A stretch of 64,000 bases of DNA from JAATFS01 sp037145635 (GTDB lineage Bacteria > Pseudomonadota > Gammaproteobacteria > Xanthomonadales > Xanthomonadaceae). The position numbers and the translations under genes were made by a program. The notes below the pieces were generated by a model, which was not told where the DNA came from, ran no database searches, and worked only from the letters and a program-made list of their open reading frames with translations. Below are positions 40,638-48,161 of this stretch, piece after piece (the first letter of the stretch is position 1; the number at the start of each line of letters is the position of its first letter). Location: contig JBBCXB010000005.1 in the NCBI GenBank assembly GCA_037145635.1, forward strand, positions 186,001 through 250,000. Reading direction: 5' to 3'.

Positions 40638-42812
40638 TCAGAAATCGAACTGCACCGCCAGCCGCGCGGTGCGCGGCGCACCGAGGAACAGGTAGGCGTC
40701 GCCGTAGTACTCGCCGACATCGCGCCAGTAGCGCCTGTCGAACACGTTGTCCACGCTCAGGCGCCAGGTGGTGGCGATGCCGCCCAGGCGCGTGGCGTAG
40801 CGCGCGCCCAGGTTGGCCACCGCGTAGTCGCCCACCGCGGTGCGGCCGAGGCGGTCGGCGTTCTTGCGGCCGCTGTACTGCACCCCGCCCAGCAACGCCA
40901 GGCCGTCCACGCCCGGCACTGCGTAGTCGGCCTGCACGCTGGCGCGCAGGCGCGGCACGTTGATCGCCTGGTGGCCTTCGTAGGCGGCCACGCCGGTGTC
41001 CTCGGCACGCGCGCGGATCGCCGCGACGCTGGCGGCCAGGCGCAGCTGCGGCCCGGCCTGGCCGTCGGCCGACAGTTCCAGCCCGCGGTTGTGCAGGCGG
41101 CCGCGCTGCAGGTACAGGAAGCTGCCGTCGTCCTGCGGCTGCGCGAACTGGTAGGCCTGGCGGATGTCGAACACGGCCGCGCCCAGGCGCAGCCCGTCGC
41201 GCTCGTACTTCACGCCGCTCTCCAGCTGATAGGCCCGGGTCGGGGCGAGGATGCTGTCGGCGTTGCTGGCGAACCAGGGCGCGGTGCCACCGCCGGCCAG
41301 GCTCTTGGCGTAGCTGCCGTAGAGCGACCAGGCCGCGTCGGGCTTGAACAGCAGGGCCGCCTGCGGCAGCAGTTCGGAGACGCGGGTGCGCCGTTCCAGG
41401 ACGCCGTCGCGGTCGTAGGCGCGCTCGTCCAGCCGCACCCGGCGCGCGCCGAGCAGTAGCTGCCAGGCCTCGCCCAGGCCGATGCGGTCGCTCAGCACCA
41501 GCGCGTCCTGGCGGCTGTCCAGGCGTCGGTGCCGCGGGCCGACGGCCACGTCGGTGGGCGTCAGCACCTCGGGGTCGGTGGCGATGTTGCCGGTGCCGAT
41601 CCATTCGTTGACCGAACCGTGGCGGTCGATGGTGCGGCGCAGGTGATCGAGGCCGAGGCTGAACTGGTGGTCGAGCGCACCGGTGCGGGCGCTGCCGTAC
41701 AGCGTCGCCTGGGCCTGGTCGTGGGCCCGGGTGTCGCCGGGGTTGCGGTAGTCGTAGATGTCGTAGTCGCCCTCGCGGCTGAAGTAGTTCGGCACCGCGT
41801 CGCCGGCGCAGCTGGGCGCGCCGTAGCAGCCCCAGGCGAAGGCGGAATAGTCGTCGATGCGCACGCGGCTGTGCGCGGCCGCGACCTCCGCGCGCCAGGC
41901 CTCGTTGAAGCGGTACTGGTAGCGCAGCTGCGCGTTGAGCGAATCCATGCCGACCGGGCGCGACCACGGCTGGTAGGCGAGCAGGCGATGCACCGACACC
42001 GCACGCGGCACTTCGCGGCCGCCCAGCAGCGCATAGCCCGGCACCGAGCGCTGCGAGCGCCGCTGGTACTCCACGTCGAGCTGCAGCTGCGATTGCGGGT
42101 CGATCTTCCAGTCGGCGGCCAGCGACAGGAAGTTGCGATGGCCGTCGGCATGCTCGACATAGCTGCGGAGGCCTTCGTGCGCGGCGTTGACGCGCAGGCC
42201 GAACTGGCGCTGCGCGCCGAACCAGTCGCCGAGGTCGACCGCCGCATAGCGGGTGCCCTCGTCGTCGCTGCCGAGGTTGAGCGAACGCACGTGCTGCGGG
42301 CGCTTGGTGAGGTAGTCGATCAGGCCGGCCGGTTCGTTGACACCCGACTGCAGGCCCGACAGGCCCTTGAGCACCTGCACCTGCTCCTTGTTCTCCAGCG
42401 CCACCACCTGCTCGCCGACCGCGCTCAGGCCGTTGATGCGGTAGCTGTTGGCCGCGTTGAGCGAATAGCCGCGCAGCACGAAGTTCTCGTAGTAGCCGAT
42501 CGGCGCATAGCTGTCGCCGGCCGAGGCGTCGGCGCGCAGCACCTCGCTGAGCACGCGCACCTGGCGGTCCTGCAGCTGCTGGCGGTCGATCACCGTGACC
42601 GAGGCCGGGGTGTCCAGCACGCTGGCCTCGCCGAAGCCGCCGAGCGTGGTGCGCTGGGTGCCGCGCTCGCCGTGCACGTTGACCGTGTCCAGCTGCACCG
42701 GCGTCTGCGGCGTGTCCGTGTCCGTGGCGGTCTGCGCCGAAACGGGGGCGGCCAGCGCCAGGCCCAGGGCGAGGGCCAGCGGATGGAAGGAAGCAGTGCG
42801 GGACAAGGTCAT
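40638..42812 (-). CDS. TonB-dependent outer-membrane receptor
   Basis: A 724-residue receptor. Signal peptide MTLSRTASFHPLALALGLALAAPVSAQ in two parts (cleaved near AQ, about residue 26). TonB-box-like region around LDTVNVHG, plug domain (about 55-185: DTPASVTVIDRQQLQDRQ, VLRGYSLNAANSYRINGL, VLKGLSGLQSG), then a 22-strand barrel ending with NVFDRRYW and the C-terminal aromatic ending VQFDF. The plug is most like siderophore-type (FhuA/FecA group) receptors. In this operon context (PnuC-family permease, kinase, THI5-like protein) uptake of a cofactor or its precursor is more likely than iron. Separated by 27 bases from the rhodanese gene. Confidence 0.9.
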   Translation of the reverse strand: MTLSRTASFHPLALALGLALAAPVSAQTATDTDTPQTPVQLDTVNVHGERGTQRTTLGGFGEASVLDTPASVTVIDRQQLQDRQVRVLSEVLRADASAGDSYAPIGYYENFVLRGYSLNAANSYRINGLSAVGEQVVALENKEQVQVLKGLSGLQSGVNEPAGLIDYLTKRPQHVRSLNLGSDDEGTRYAAVDLGDWFGAQRQFGLRVNAAHEGLRSYVEHADGHRNFLSLAADWKIDPQSQLQLDVEYQRRSQRSVPGYALLGGREVPRAVSVHRLLAYQPWSRPVGMDSLNAQLRYQYRFNEAWRAEVAAAHSRVRIDDYSAFAWGCYGAPSCAGDAVPNYFSREGDYDIYDYRNPGDTRAHDQAQATLYGSARTGALDHQFSLGLDHLRRTIDRHGSVNEWIGTGNIATDPEVLTPTDVAVGPRHRRLDSRQDALVLSDRIGLGEAWQLLLGARRVRLDERAYDRDGVLERRTRVSELLPQAALLFKPDAAWSLYGSYAKSLAGGGTAPWFASNADSILAPTRAYQLESGVKYERDGLRLGAAVFDIRQAYQFAQPQDDGSFLYLQRGRLHNRGLELSADGQAGPQLRLAASVAAIRARAEDTGVAAYEGHQAINVPRLRASVQADYAVPGVDGLALLGGVQYSGRKNADRLGRTAVGDYAVANLGARYATRLGGIATTWRLSVDNVFDRRYWRDVGEYYGDAYLFLGAPRTARLAVQFDF

Positions 42813-42839
42813 GGCGGTCTCGTGGGGCAGGACGCCGGC

Positions 42840-43718
42840 TCAGCCGGCGTCGGGGAAGGTGAGGGGAAGCGCGGGGTCGGCGGCCCAGTCCTGCAGCGAG
42901 CCGTCGTAGAGGGCGAGCTCGGTCTCGCCGAGCAGGGTCAGGGCCAGCGCATCGGCCGCGGCGGCGATGCCGCCGCCGCAGTACAGCACCAGCGGGCGCG
43001 GCGCCGTGGCCAGCCAGGGCCCGACCGCCTCGGCCAGTGCGGCCGGCGGCAGGTAGCGGCCGTCGGCATCGAGCAAGCGGCGCGCCGGCAGGCTGTGGCT
43101 GCCGGGGAGGTGGCCGCGGCGGCGGTAGCGGGTCGGCACGCGGCCGGCGAAGGCCGCTTCGGGGAGCGCGCATACCAGGCTGCCGGGACGCTGCCCGGCG
43201 ACGATCGCGGCGACCCCGGCGCGATCGATCCAGGCCTCCGGCCGCGGGCGCAGCACGATCCGGCCCGCTGGCGGCGCGGCGGCGTCGCCCCGGGCCTGCG
43301 GCAGGCCGGCGGCCTGCCAGGCGGCCCAGCCCCCGTCCAGCACCTGCGCCGCGACCCCGAGGCTGCGCAGCATCCACCACAGGCGCGCGGCCCAGAAGCC
43401 GTCGGCACGGTCGTACAGCACCGGCGGCCGGGCGCTGTCGATGCCCAGCCTTTCCAGGGCGGCGGCCAACGCCTGCGGCGCCGGCATCGCGAAACCGAAG
43501 CCGGCGCCCGGGTCGGACAGCGCATGCAGCAGGTCGGCATGCTGCGATCCGGGGACATGGGCCTGGCGCCAGCCGGGCGCGCCGCTCGCGGGGCGGTAGT
43601 CGCCGTCGAAGCGCGCCGGCGGCAGCACCACGGTGGCGTCGAACACCCGCAGCTGCGGCTCGTGCAGGCGCGCGGCGAGCGCGGCGGCGTCGATCAGCGG
43701 CGAGACGGTGGCGCTCAT
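42840..43718 (-). CDS. sulfurtransferase with two rhodanese domains
   Basis: A 292-residue thiosulfate/3-mercaptopyruvate sulfurtransferase-type protein. It has an inactive N-terminal rhodanese domain (DATVVLPPARFDGDYRPASGAPGW, AHVPGSQHADLL) and an active C-terminal one with the catalytic Cys247 in LVLYCGGGIAAA. The loop after Cys (CGGGIAA rather than CGSGVTA) departs a little from SseA. Its start overlaps the kinase gene by 4 bases. In this operon it might supply persulfide sulfur, for example for a thiazole-type ring, but this is only suggested by context. Confidence 0.88.
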   Translation of the reverse strand: MSATVSPLIDAAALAARLHEPQLRVFDATVVLPPARFDGDYRPASGAPGWRQAHVPGSQHADLLHALSDPGAGFGFAMPAPQALAAALERLGIDSARPPVLYDRADGFWAARLWWMLRSLGVAAQVLDGGWAAWQAAGLPQARGDAAAPPAGRIVLRPRPEAWIDRAGVAAIVAGQRPGSLVCALPEAAFAGRVPTRYRRRGHLPGSHSLPARRLLDADGRYLPPAALAEAVGPWLATAPRPLVLYCGGGIAAAADALALTLLGETELALYDGSLQDWAADPALPLTFPDAG

Positions 43719-44872
43719 CGCGCGGTCCCGGGGTGCCGCGCCAGCCGCTGCAGCAGGCGCTGGCCCTCGTCGCCGCCGAACCAGTCGGCATGCCCCAGCA
43801 GGTAGCGCTCGTAGGCGATGGCCGCATTCGACGGCGAGCCGGTGATGCCGGCGAAGTAGTCGACCTCGCTGAGCGCGAAGTCGGCATGCACCAGCGGCAG
43901 CAGCGCGCCGAGCAGGCGCAGCTGCGCGGCGTCCAGCGGCAGCTCGCTGGCATAGCCGTACAGCAGCGCATCCATCTGGTCGAGTTCGGCCACCGCCCGC
44001 GCGCCCCGGTCCAGGTCCAGGTCCAGCCAGGGCACCAGGTTGCGCTCGATCGCGGTGGCCAGGTCGTACAGCGCGAAGGTGCGGTCGGCCAGCCCGAAGT
44101 CGAACACCGCGCCGACCTGGCTGGCCGGTCCGCGGTGCTGCCACAGCAGGTTCGAGGCGTGCCAGTCGCCGTGCGTCCACAGCGCGGGCCCGGGCGTGCG
44201 CAGCAGCGGCCACGCGCGTGCGTGCCAGGGCAGCAGGTGGCGGCGCAGCTCGGCACGCCAGTCGCGCAAGTCGAGCCACTGCGCCAGCGCCGGGCGCCGC
44301 GCCAGGTCCCGCTCCAGCGCGGCCAGCGGCTGCGCCTGCCCGAACAGCCGCAGGTTGGCCACCAGCACGTCGGTGGTACGGGCGGGCGCGACGTAGCCGG
44401 CCGCGGCGCGGTGCAGGCGGGCGAGCGCCTGCCCGGCGGCGTAGGCGTCGGCGTCGTCCAGGAACGGCGTCCACGAGGTCGCCTCGCGGTAGCGGTCCTC
44501 GCCGGGCCCGCGCGCATGCACCTCGTAGGTCCAGTCGCCGTGGGACACCGCGCTCGCGCCGTCGAGGTCGCGCAGCACCGGGGCCACCGGCGCGGCATGC
44601 GCGCGCAGGTGGTCGATGAAGCGGTGTTCCTCGGCCAGGGTGCGGGCGTCGCGCACGCGGCGGTGATGGCGCTTGACGAACAGGGGGCCGTGCACCGTCT
44701 CGACCTCCGCCGCCGCGGAGAACGGGCGCGGGCTGTGCCAGCGCAGGCCGCGCACCGGCCCGGCGTCGGGGAAGCGCCGCAGCAGCCGCGCGACCTCGTC
44801 GGCCTGCAGCGGCGGCCAGTCGGCCGCGGCCGGCGCCAGGCTCATGCCGTGCATCTGGTGCTGCGCGCTCAT
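43715..44872 (-). CDS. APH-fold phosphotransferase (thiamine kinase-like)
   Basis: A 385-residue member of the aminoglycoside phosphotransferase/choline kinase fold. Visible: nucleotide-binding lysine region GPLFVKRHHRR, the catalytic Brenner motif WTHGDWHASNLLW (about residues 233-245), and the metal-binding FDFGLADR (about 254-260). Family members phosphorylate small alcohols such as homoserine, choline, thiamine or fructosamine. Lying between a THI5-like gene and a rhodanese, with overlaps of 4 bases on both sides, and near a PnuC-family permease whose known mechanism needs intracellular phosphorylation, a vitamin-trapping kinase is plausible. Not an obvious antibiotic resistance gene. Confidence 0.8.
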   Translation of the reverse strand: MSAQHQMHGMSLAPAAADWPPLQADEVARLLRRFPDAGPVRGLRWHSPRPFSAAAEVETVHGPLFVKRHHRRVRDARTLAEEHRFIDHLRAHAAPVAPVLRDLDGASAVSHGDWTYEVHARGPGEDRYREATSWTPFLDDADAYAAGQALARLHRAAAGYVAPARTTDVLVANLRLFGQAQPLAALERDLARRPALAQWLDLRDWRAELRRHLLPWHARAWPLLRTPGPALWTHGDWHASNLLWQHRGPASQVGAVFDFGLADRTFALYDLATAIERNLVPWLDLDLDRGARAVAELDQMDALLYGYASELPLDAAQLRLLGALLPLVHADFALSEVDYFAGITGSPSNAAIAYERYLLGHADWFGGDEGQRLLQRLARHPGTAR

Positions 44873-45789
44873 GCGCCCACCCGGGGCAGGTAGCCGGGGT
44901 CGACGGCGTCGCGCCAGGCCCCGGCGTCGCCGAGCACGCCGTGCGCCGCCAGCCACTGCGCGTAGCCTTCCAGCAGCGGCCGCCGCGGCTCGCCCCAGCG
45001 GCCCTCGTGCAGCCAGGTCGGCGCGATCGCCTGCAGCGAGGCGGCCAGCAGCGCGCGCGGGAAGTAGGGCGTGGCGCGCTCGTACGCCTCCAGCACCTCC
45101 AGCGGCGCGGCGGCGGCGGCCAGGAACCCGCGCGCGGTGGCCGCGAGGAACGCGGACAGCCAGGCCGGCCGCGCCGCCAGCGTGCGCGCGTGCGCGCCGA
45201 GCAGGTAGCTGTGGTACGCCGGCGCGCCCAGCCGCTCCACCGGCCACACCACGCGCGCGGCGGCGTCGACGCGGCTGTCCATCAGCGCCTCCCAGGCCCA
45301 GTAGCCGCCGAAGCTGGCATCGGCCACGCCGGCCTGCAGGTCCTCCGGGCGCAGCTCGCGCACGCCGGTATCGACCAGTTGCACCGCCTCGGGATCGCCG
45401 CCGTCGCGGGCCACCAGGTGCCGGACCATCGCGCGTCCGCGCGGCGTCGGGTTCAGCGCCAGGCGGCGCCCGGCCAGGTCGCGCGGGCGCTCGATGCCGG
45501 TGCCGGCCAGGGTCTGGATCGCCTCCAGCCCGCACTGGTTGATCGCGGCCACGGCCTGCAGCGGCTCGCCCTGCGCCCGCCGCACCAGCAGCCGGTTGCT
45601 GGGGAACACCGCCAGGTCGCAGTCGCCGGCCAGCAGGTGCGCCAGGCTGTCGCCGTGCCACGGATCGGGCACCGCCAGCGCCAGGTCCAGGCCCTGCTCG
45701 CGGTACCAGCCGCGCTCGCGCGCCAGGTAGAAGCCGGCCGAGTTCGGCCACGGGTGGAAGTATTCGAGCATGACGCGCAGTCGGCGCAT
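44869..45789 (-). CDS. NMT1/THI5-like substrate-binding domain protein
   Basis: A 306-residue protein of the THI5/ThiY fold, which binds pyrimidine precursors of thiamine in ABC systems or makes HMP-P in fungi. ATG 45789 (MRRLRVMLEYFHPWPNSAGFYLARERGWY) is used; another in-frame ATG lies 11 codons upstream. It has the family pattern: WPNSAGFYLARERGWYREQGLDL, an SNRLLVRRAQGEPLQAVAAI segment, GVRELRPEDLQAGVADASFGGYWAWE. No signal peptide is visible, and no ABC permease or ATPase lies nearby, so it may work in the cytoplasm. First gene of the operon; the palindrome TGGTCTAGACCA is 48 bases before its start. Confidence 0.82.
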   Translation of the reverse strand: MRRLRVMLEYFHPWPNSAGFYLARERGWYREQGLDLALAVPDPWHGDSLAHLLAGDCDLAVFPSNRLLVRRAQGEPLQAVAAINQCGLEAIQTLAGTGIERPRDLAGRRLALNPTPRGRAMVRHLVARDGGDPEAVQLVDTGVRELRPEDLQAGVADASFGGYWAWEALMDSRVDAAARVVWPVERLGAPAYHSYLLGAHARTLAARPAWLSAFLAATARGFLAAAAAPLEVLEAYERATPYFPRALLAASLQAIAPTWLHEGRWGEPRRPLLEGYAQWLAAHGVLGDAGAWRDAVDPGYLPRVGA

Positions 45790-45837
45790 GGCGGCGGACG
45801 CCCGTTGGGGAGGAAGCCCCATGCTGGTGCCGGCATC

Positions 45838-45849
45838 TGGTCTAGACCA
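45838..45849. promoter_or_regulatory. GntR/HutC-type operator palindrome
   Basis: TGGTCTAGACCA, a perfect 12-bp palindrome, located between the THI5-like gene (minus strand) and the lone glycosyltransferase gene (plus strand). It matches the core of operators bound by HutC-subfamily GntR regulators such as DasR and NagR. A UTRA-domain GntR regulator is encoded at the other end of this operon (39033-39758). Confidence 0.75.
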
Positions 45850-46175
45850 ATGATCTCGTGTCCTATTGATACGTCCGACGGGAATATCGGCTCGAACCAG
45901 GACGGCGCCGCCGGGCCGTCGGGACGCGCGGCCGCCGGCAAGGCGGTAACGGCGTCTGCAGTGAAATGGCAGCGGAAGGCCGGAAAGGGCGCTGACCGTC
46001 ATCTCGAGGGAGGGACACGCGAACCGGGCGCGCGGCTGGCCGCGGCCCGAGGGGCGGCGCCTGGTGGTGAGCCGGGCGACGCCGAGAGTCGCGCATTATG
46101 GGCGTGCGGGCGCCCGGCCGCCATGGGCACGGCGGCGACATGGCTTCGGCCCGCGCCTATCCGGATAATCCCGGG
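45850..46175. other. divergent intergenic region
   Basis: About 330 bases between the THI5-like gene and the glycosyltransferase gene. The part nearest the operator (about 45850-45900) is relatively AT-rich and probably holds the minus-strand promoter. I looked for a thiamine pyrophosphate riboswitch (CTGAGA and ACCCGTTGAACCTGATC-type core) on the minus strand and did not find one. The remainder is GC-rich without a recognisable gene. Confidence 0.5.
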
Positions 46176-47015
46176 ATGAGCGAACGACAGATAGCCGCGG
46201 TGGTGGTGACCTTCCAGAGCGCGAGCACCATCGACGCCTGCCTGGCCCGCCTGCGCGCGGCCGCCGAGGTGGCGGAGATCCGCGTGGTCGACAACGATTC
46301 GCGGGACGCCACCCTGGAGATCGTGCAACGCCACGCGCTGGCCGACCCGCGCGTGCATTTCATCGCCAATCCCGACAACCCGGGCTTCGCCACCGCCTGC
46401 AACCAGGGCGCCGCGGATTCGACGGCGGCGTGGCTGGTGTTCATCAATCCGGACCTGATGGTGGAGCCGGACACGCTGGCGCGCCTGCGGGCGCGGGCCG
46501 AGCGGCTGGGCCCGGCGCTGCTGGGGGTGGAGCAGGTGGACGAGCATGGCCGCCCGGACGCCGCGGTGCGCCGCCGCGACCCCGACTTCGCCGCGATGCT
46601 GCGCGCGCCGCGGGCCGGGGCCCAGCTGGCGGTGCCGGCCGAGCCGGCGCAGCCGCTGCAGCACGTGGACGCGCTGTCCGGCGCGCTGATGCTGATGCCG
46701 CGGACGCTGTTCCAGCGGATCGGCGGCTGGGATGCGCGGTACCGCCTGCATGCCGAGGATCTGGACCTGTGCCGGCGCGCGCGCGCCGCCGGCGCGGTGG
46801 TGGCGGTGGCGAACGACCTGCAGGTGGTGCACCTGCGCGGGGTCTCCAGCCGCGCGCGCCCGTACTTCGTGGAGTGGCACAAGCACCGCGGCCTGTGGCG
46901 CTATTTCCGCAAGTTCGAGGCGCCCCGGCGCGGCCTGCCGACCCGGCTCGGGGTGTGGCTGGCGATCTGGGCGCATGCCGCGGCCCAGCTTCCCCGGCTA
47001 TGGCGCGGGTCCTGA
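46176..47015 (+). CDS. family 2 glycosyltransferase
   Basis: A 279-residue GT-A glycosyltransferase. ATG 46176 (MSERQIAAVVVTFQS) removes an unlikely upstream extension. Family features: AAVVVTFQSASTIDACL, VVDNDSRDAT (nucleotide-binding), NPGFATACNQGA, FINPDLMV in the DxD position, SGALMLMPRTLFQRIGGWD and AEDLDLCRRARAAG. Closest in plan to rhamnosyltransferases acting on surface glycans (WbbL/RfbN type). A C-terminal hydrophobic stretch (WLAIWAHAAAQL) may be membrane-associated. Stands alone, with 140 bases before the next gene. Confidence 0.88.
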   Translation: MSERQIAAVVVTFQSASTIDACLARLRAAAEVAEIRVVDNDSRDATLEIVQRHALADPRVHFIANPDNPGFATACNQGAADSTAAWLVFINPDLMVEPDTLARLRARAERLGPALLGVEQVDEHGRPDAAVRRRDPDFAAMLRAPRAGAQLAVPAEPAQPLQHVDALSGALMLMPRTLFQRIGGWDARYRLHAEDLDLCRRARAAGAVVAVANDLQVVHLRGVSSRARPYFVEWHKHRGLWRYFRKFEAPRRGLPTRLGVWLAIWAHAAAQLPRLWRGS

Positions 47016-47155
47016 CCGCGGAGCCTGAACTGCGGGACTGGTTCGTGATTCTGGCGTGACGGAGGCCGTAAAAAGTTGTGATACGGTGCGCGCGGCGTCA
47101 AAAGACTGGCGTCTCCTGTCTCCCGCAAGGGACTCCCCACCAGGAACCCCGCTCG

Positions 47156-48157
47156 ATGCACATCCATCACGACCCCAGGTCGGGGGAAGGGCGCCCGCCC
47201 CTCCGTCCGGCCGGCGCCGACTTCCGTCGTACCCGGCGTCCGTCGCCCGCGCGCGCGTCATCGCGCCTGCCGTGGGCCCTGGCCGCCGGCCTCGCCCTGG
47301 CGGCCCTGCCCGCGAGCTGCCTCGCCGGTGCCTGGAGCCAGGCCGACGGCGACACCCTGGTCATCCTCAAGTACCTCCACAGCGATGGCCGTGGCTGGTT
47401 CGACGACGGCCACCACCGCACCGACTTCGACGACAACGGCCGCAGCCGCCAGGACCAGCTCAACCTGTACGTCGAGCACGGCCTGACCGACCGGCTCAGC
47501 GTGATCGGCAACTTCTACTTCAGCCAGGTCGGCTTCAACAACGACGACGGCAGCGACCGCCGGCGTGCCCGCACCACCGGCCTGGCCGACCAGGAGATCG
47601 GGCTGCGCTACGCCCTCGACGAGGCCGGGCAGGGCCCGTGGCGCAGTGCGGTGCAGGCGCTAGTCAGCATCCCCACCTACGGCCGCGACAAGACCTACCA
47701 CCCGAGCAACCCCGGCAGCGATCCCGCGCTGGGCCTGGGCGACTACGGCCTGGAGCTGCGCTACAGCCGCGGACGCGGCTATACCCTGGGCACACACAGC
47801 GGTTACGTCGACCTGGGCGGCGCCCTGCGGCTGCGCGGCAGCGCCGCCTCCGACGAGGCCCGCCTGGACGCGTCCACCGGCCTGAGCCTGGGCGGGCGCT
47901 GGATGCTGCTGGGCGAGCTCAACGTGATCCAGGGCCTGGGCAACGGCCGCGACAACACCCGCGTGATCAGCGACGTGGGCACCGGGACCGGCTATGTCGC
48001 CACCGGCACCAACTACGACCTGACCAAGCTGCAGCTGTCCGGCCTGTACACCACCGGGTCCGGCCTGCAATGGCAGCTGGGCTACCAGCAGCCGGTGATG
48101 GGCCGCAACACCGGCGCGGCCGGCGGGCCGTTCGTCGCCGCGTGGTGGCGCTTCTAG
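47156..48157 (+). CDS. predicted outer-membrane beta-barrel protein of an exopolysaccharide locus
   Basis: A 333-residue exported protein. Start ATG 47156 (MHIHHDPRSGEGRP) leaves a long Arg-rich N-region before the hydrophobic signal core WALAAGLALAALPASCLAGA (about residues 40-60). The mature part is rich in alternating aromatic/hydrophobic strands (DQLNLYVEHGLTDRLSVIGNFYFSQVGF, WQLGYQQPVMGRN) and ends with WWRF, a terminal aromatic typical of barrels. It lies 4 bases before the MshEN-glycosyltransferase gene, so it may form the export pore. The arrangement recalls the xagABC biofilm genes of Xanthomonas, which is an inference from gene order. Confidence 0.72.
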   Translation: MHIHHDPRSGEGRPPLRPAGADFRRTRRPSPARASSRLPWALAAGLALAALPASCLAGAWSQADGDTLVILKYLHSDGRGWFDDGHHRTDFDDNGRSRQDQLNLYVEHGLTDRLSVIGNFYFSQVGFNNDDGSDRRRARTTGLADQEIGLRYALDEAGQGPWRSAVQALVSIPTYGRDKTYHPSNPGSDPALGLGDYGLELRYSRGRGYTLGTHSGYVDLGGALRLRGSAASDEARLDASTGLSLGGRWMLLGELNVIQGLGNGRDNTRVISDVGTGTGYVATGTNYDLTKLQLSGLYTTGSGLQWQLGYQQPVMGRNTGAAGGPFVAAWWRF

Positions 48158-48161
48158 CCGC

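Noticed and set aside
43715..44872. Antibiotic resistance (aminoglycoside phosphotransferase)
   Set aside because: It has the shared fold motifs, but its overlap with THI5-like and rhodanese genes and its sequence outside the motifs point to a metabolic small-molecule kinase.
45790..46175. Possible TPP riboswitch before the THI5-like operon
   Set aside because: The conserved cores (CTGAGA and the ACCCGTTGAACCTGATC-type stretch) are not present on the minus strand. A CCGGATAATCCCGG-like string at about 46160 is too short and on the wrong side.
47080..47110. A second CRP-like site (TTGTGATACGG) before the barrel gene at 47156
   Set aside because: Only the left half TGTGA is present; the right half does not match TCACA.
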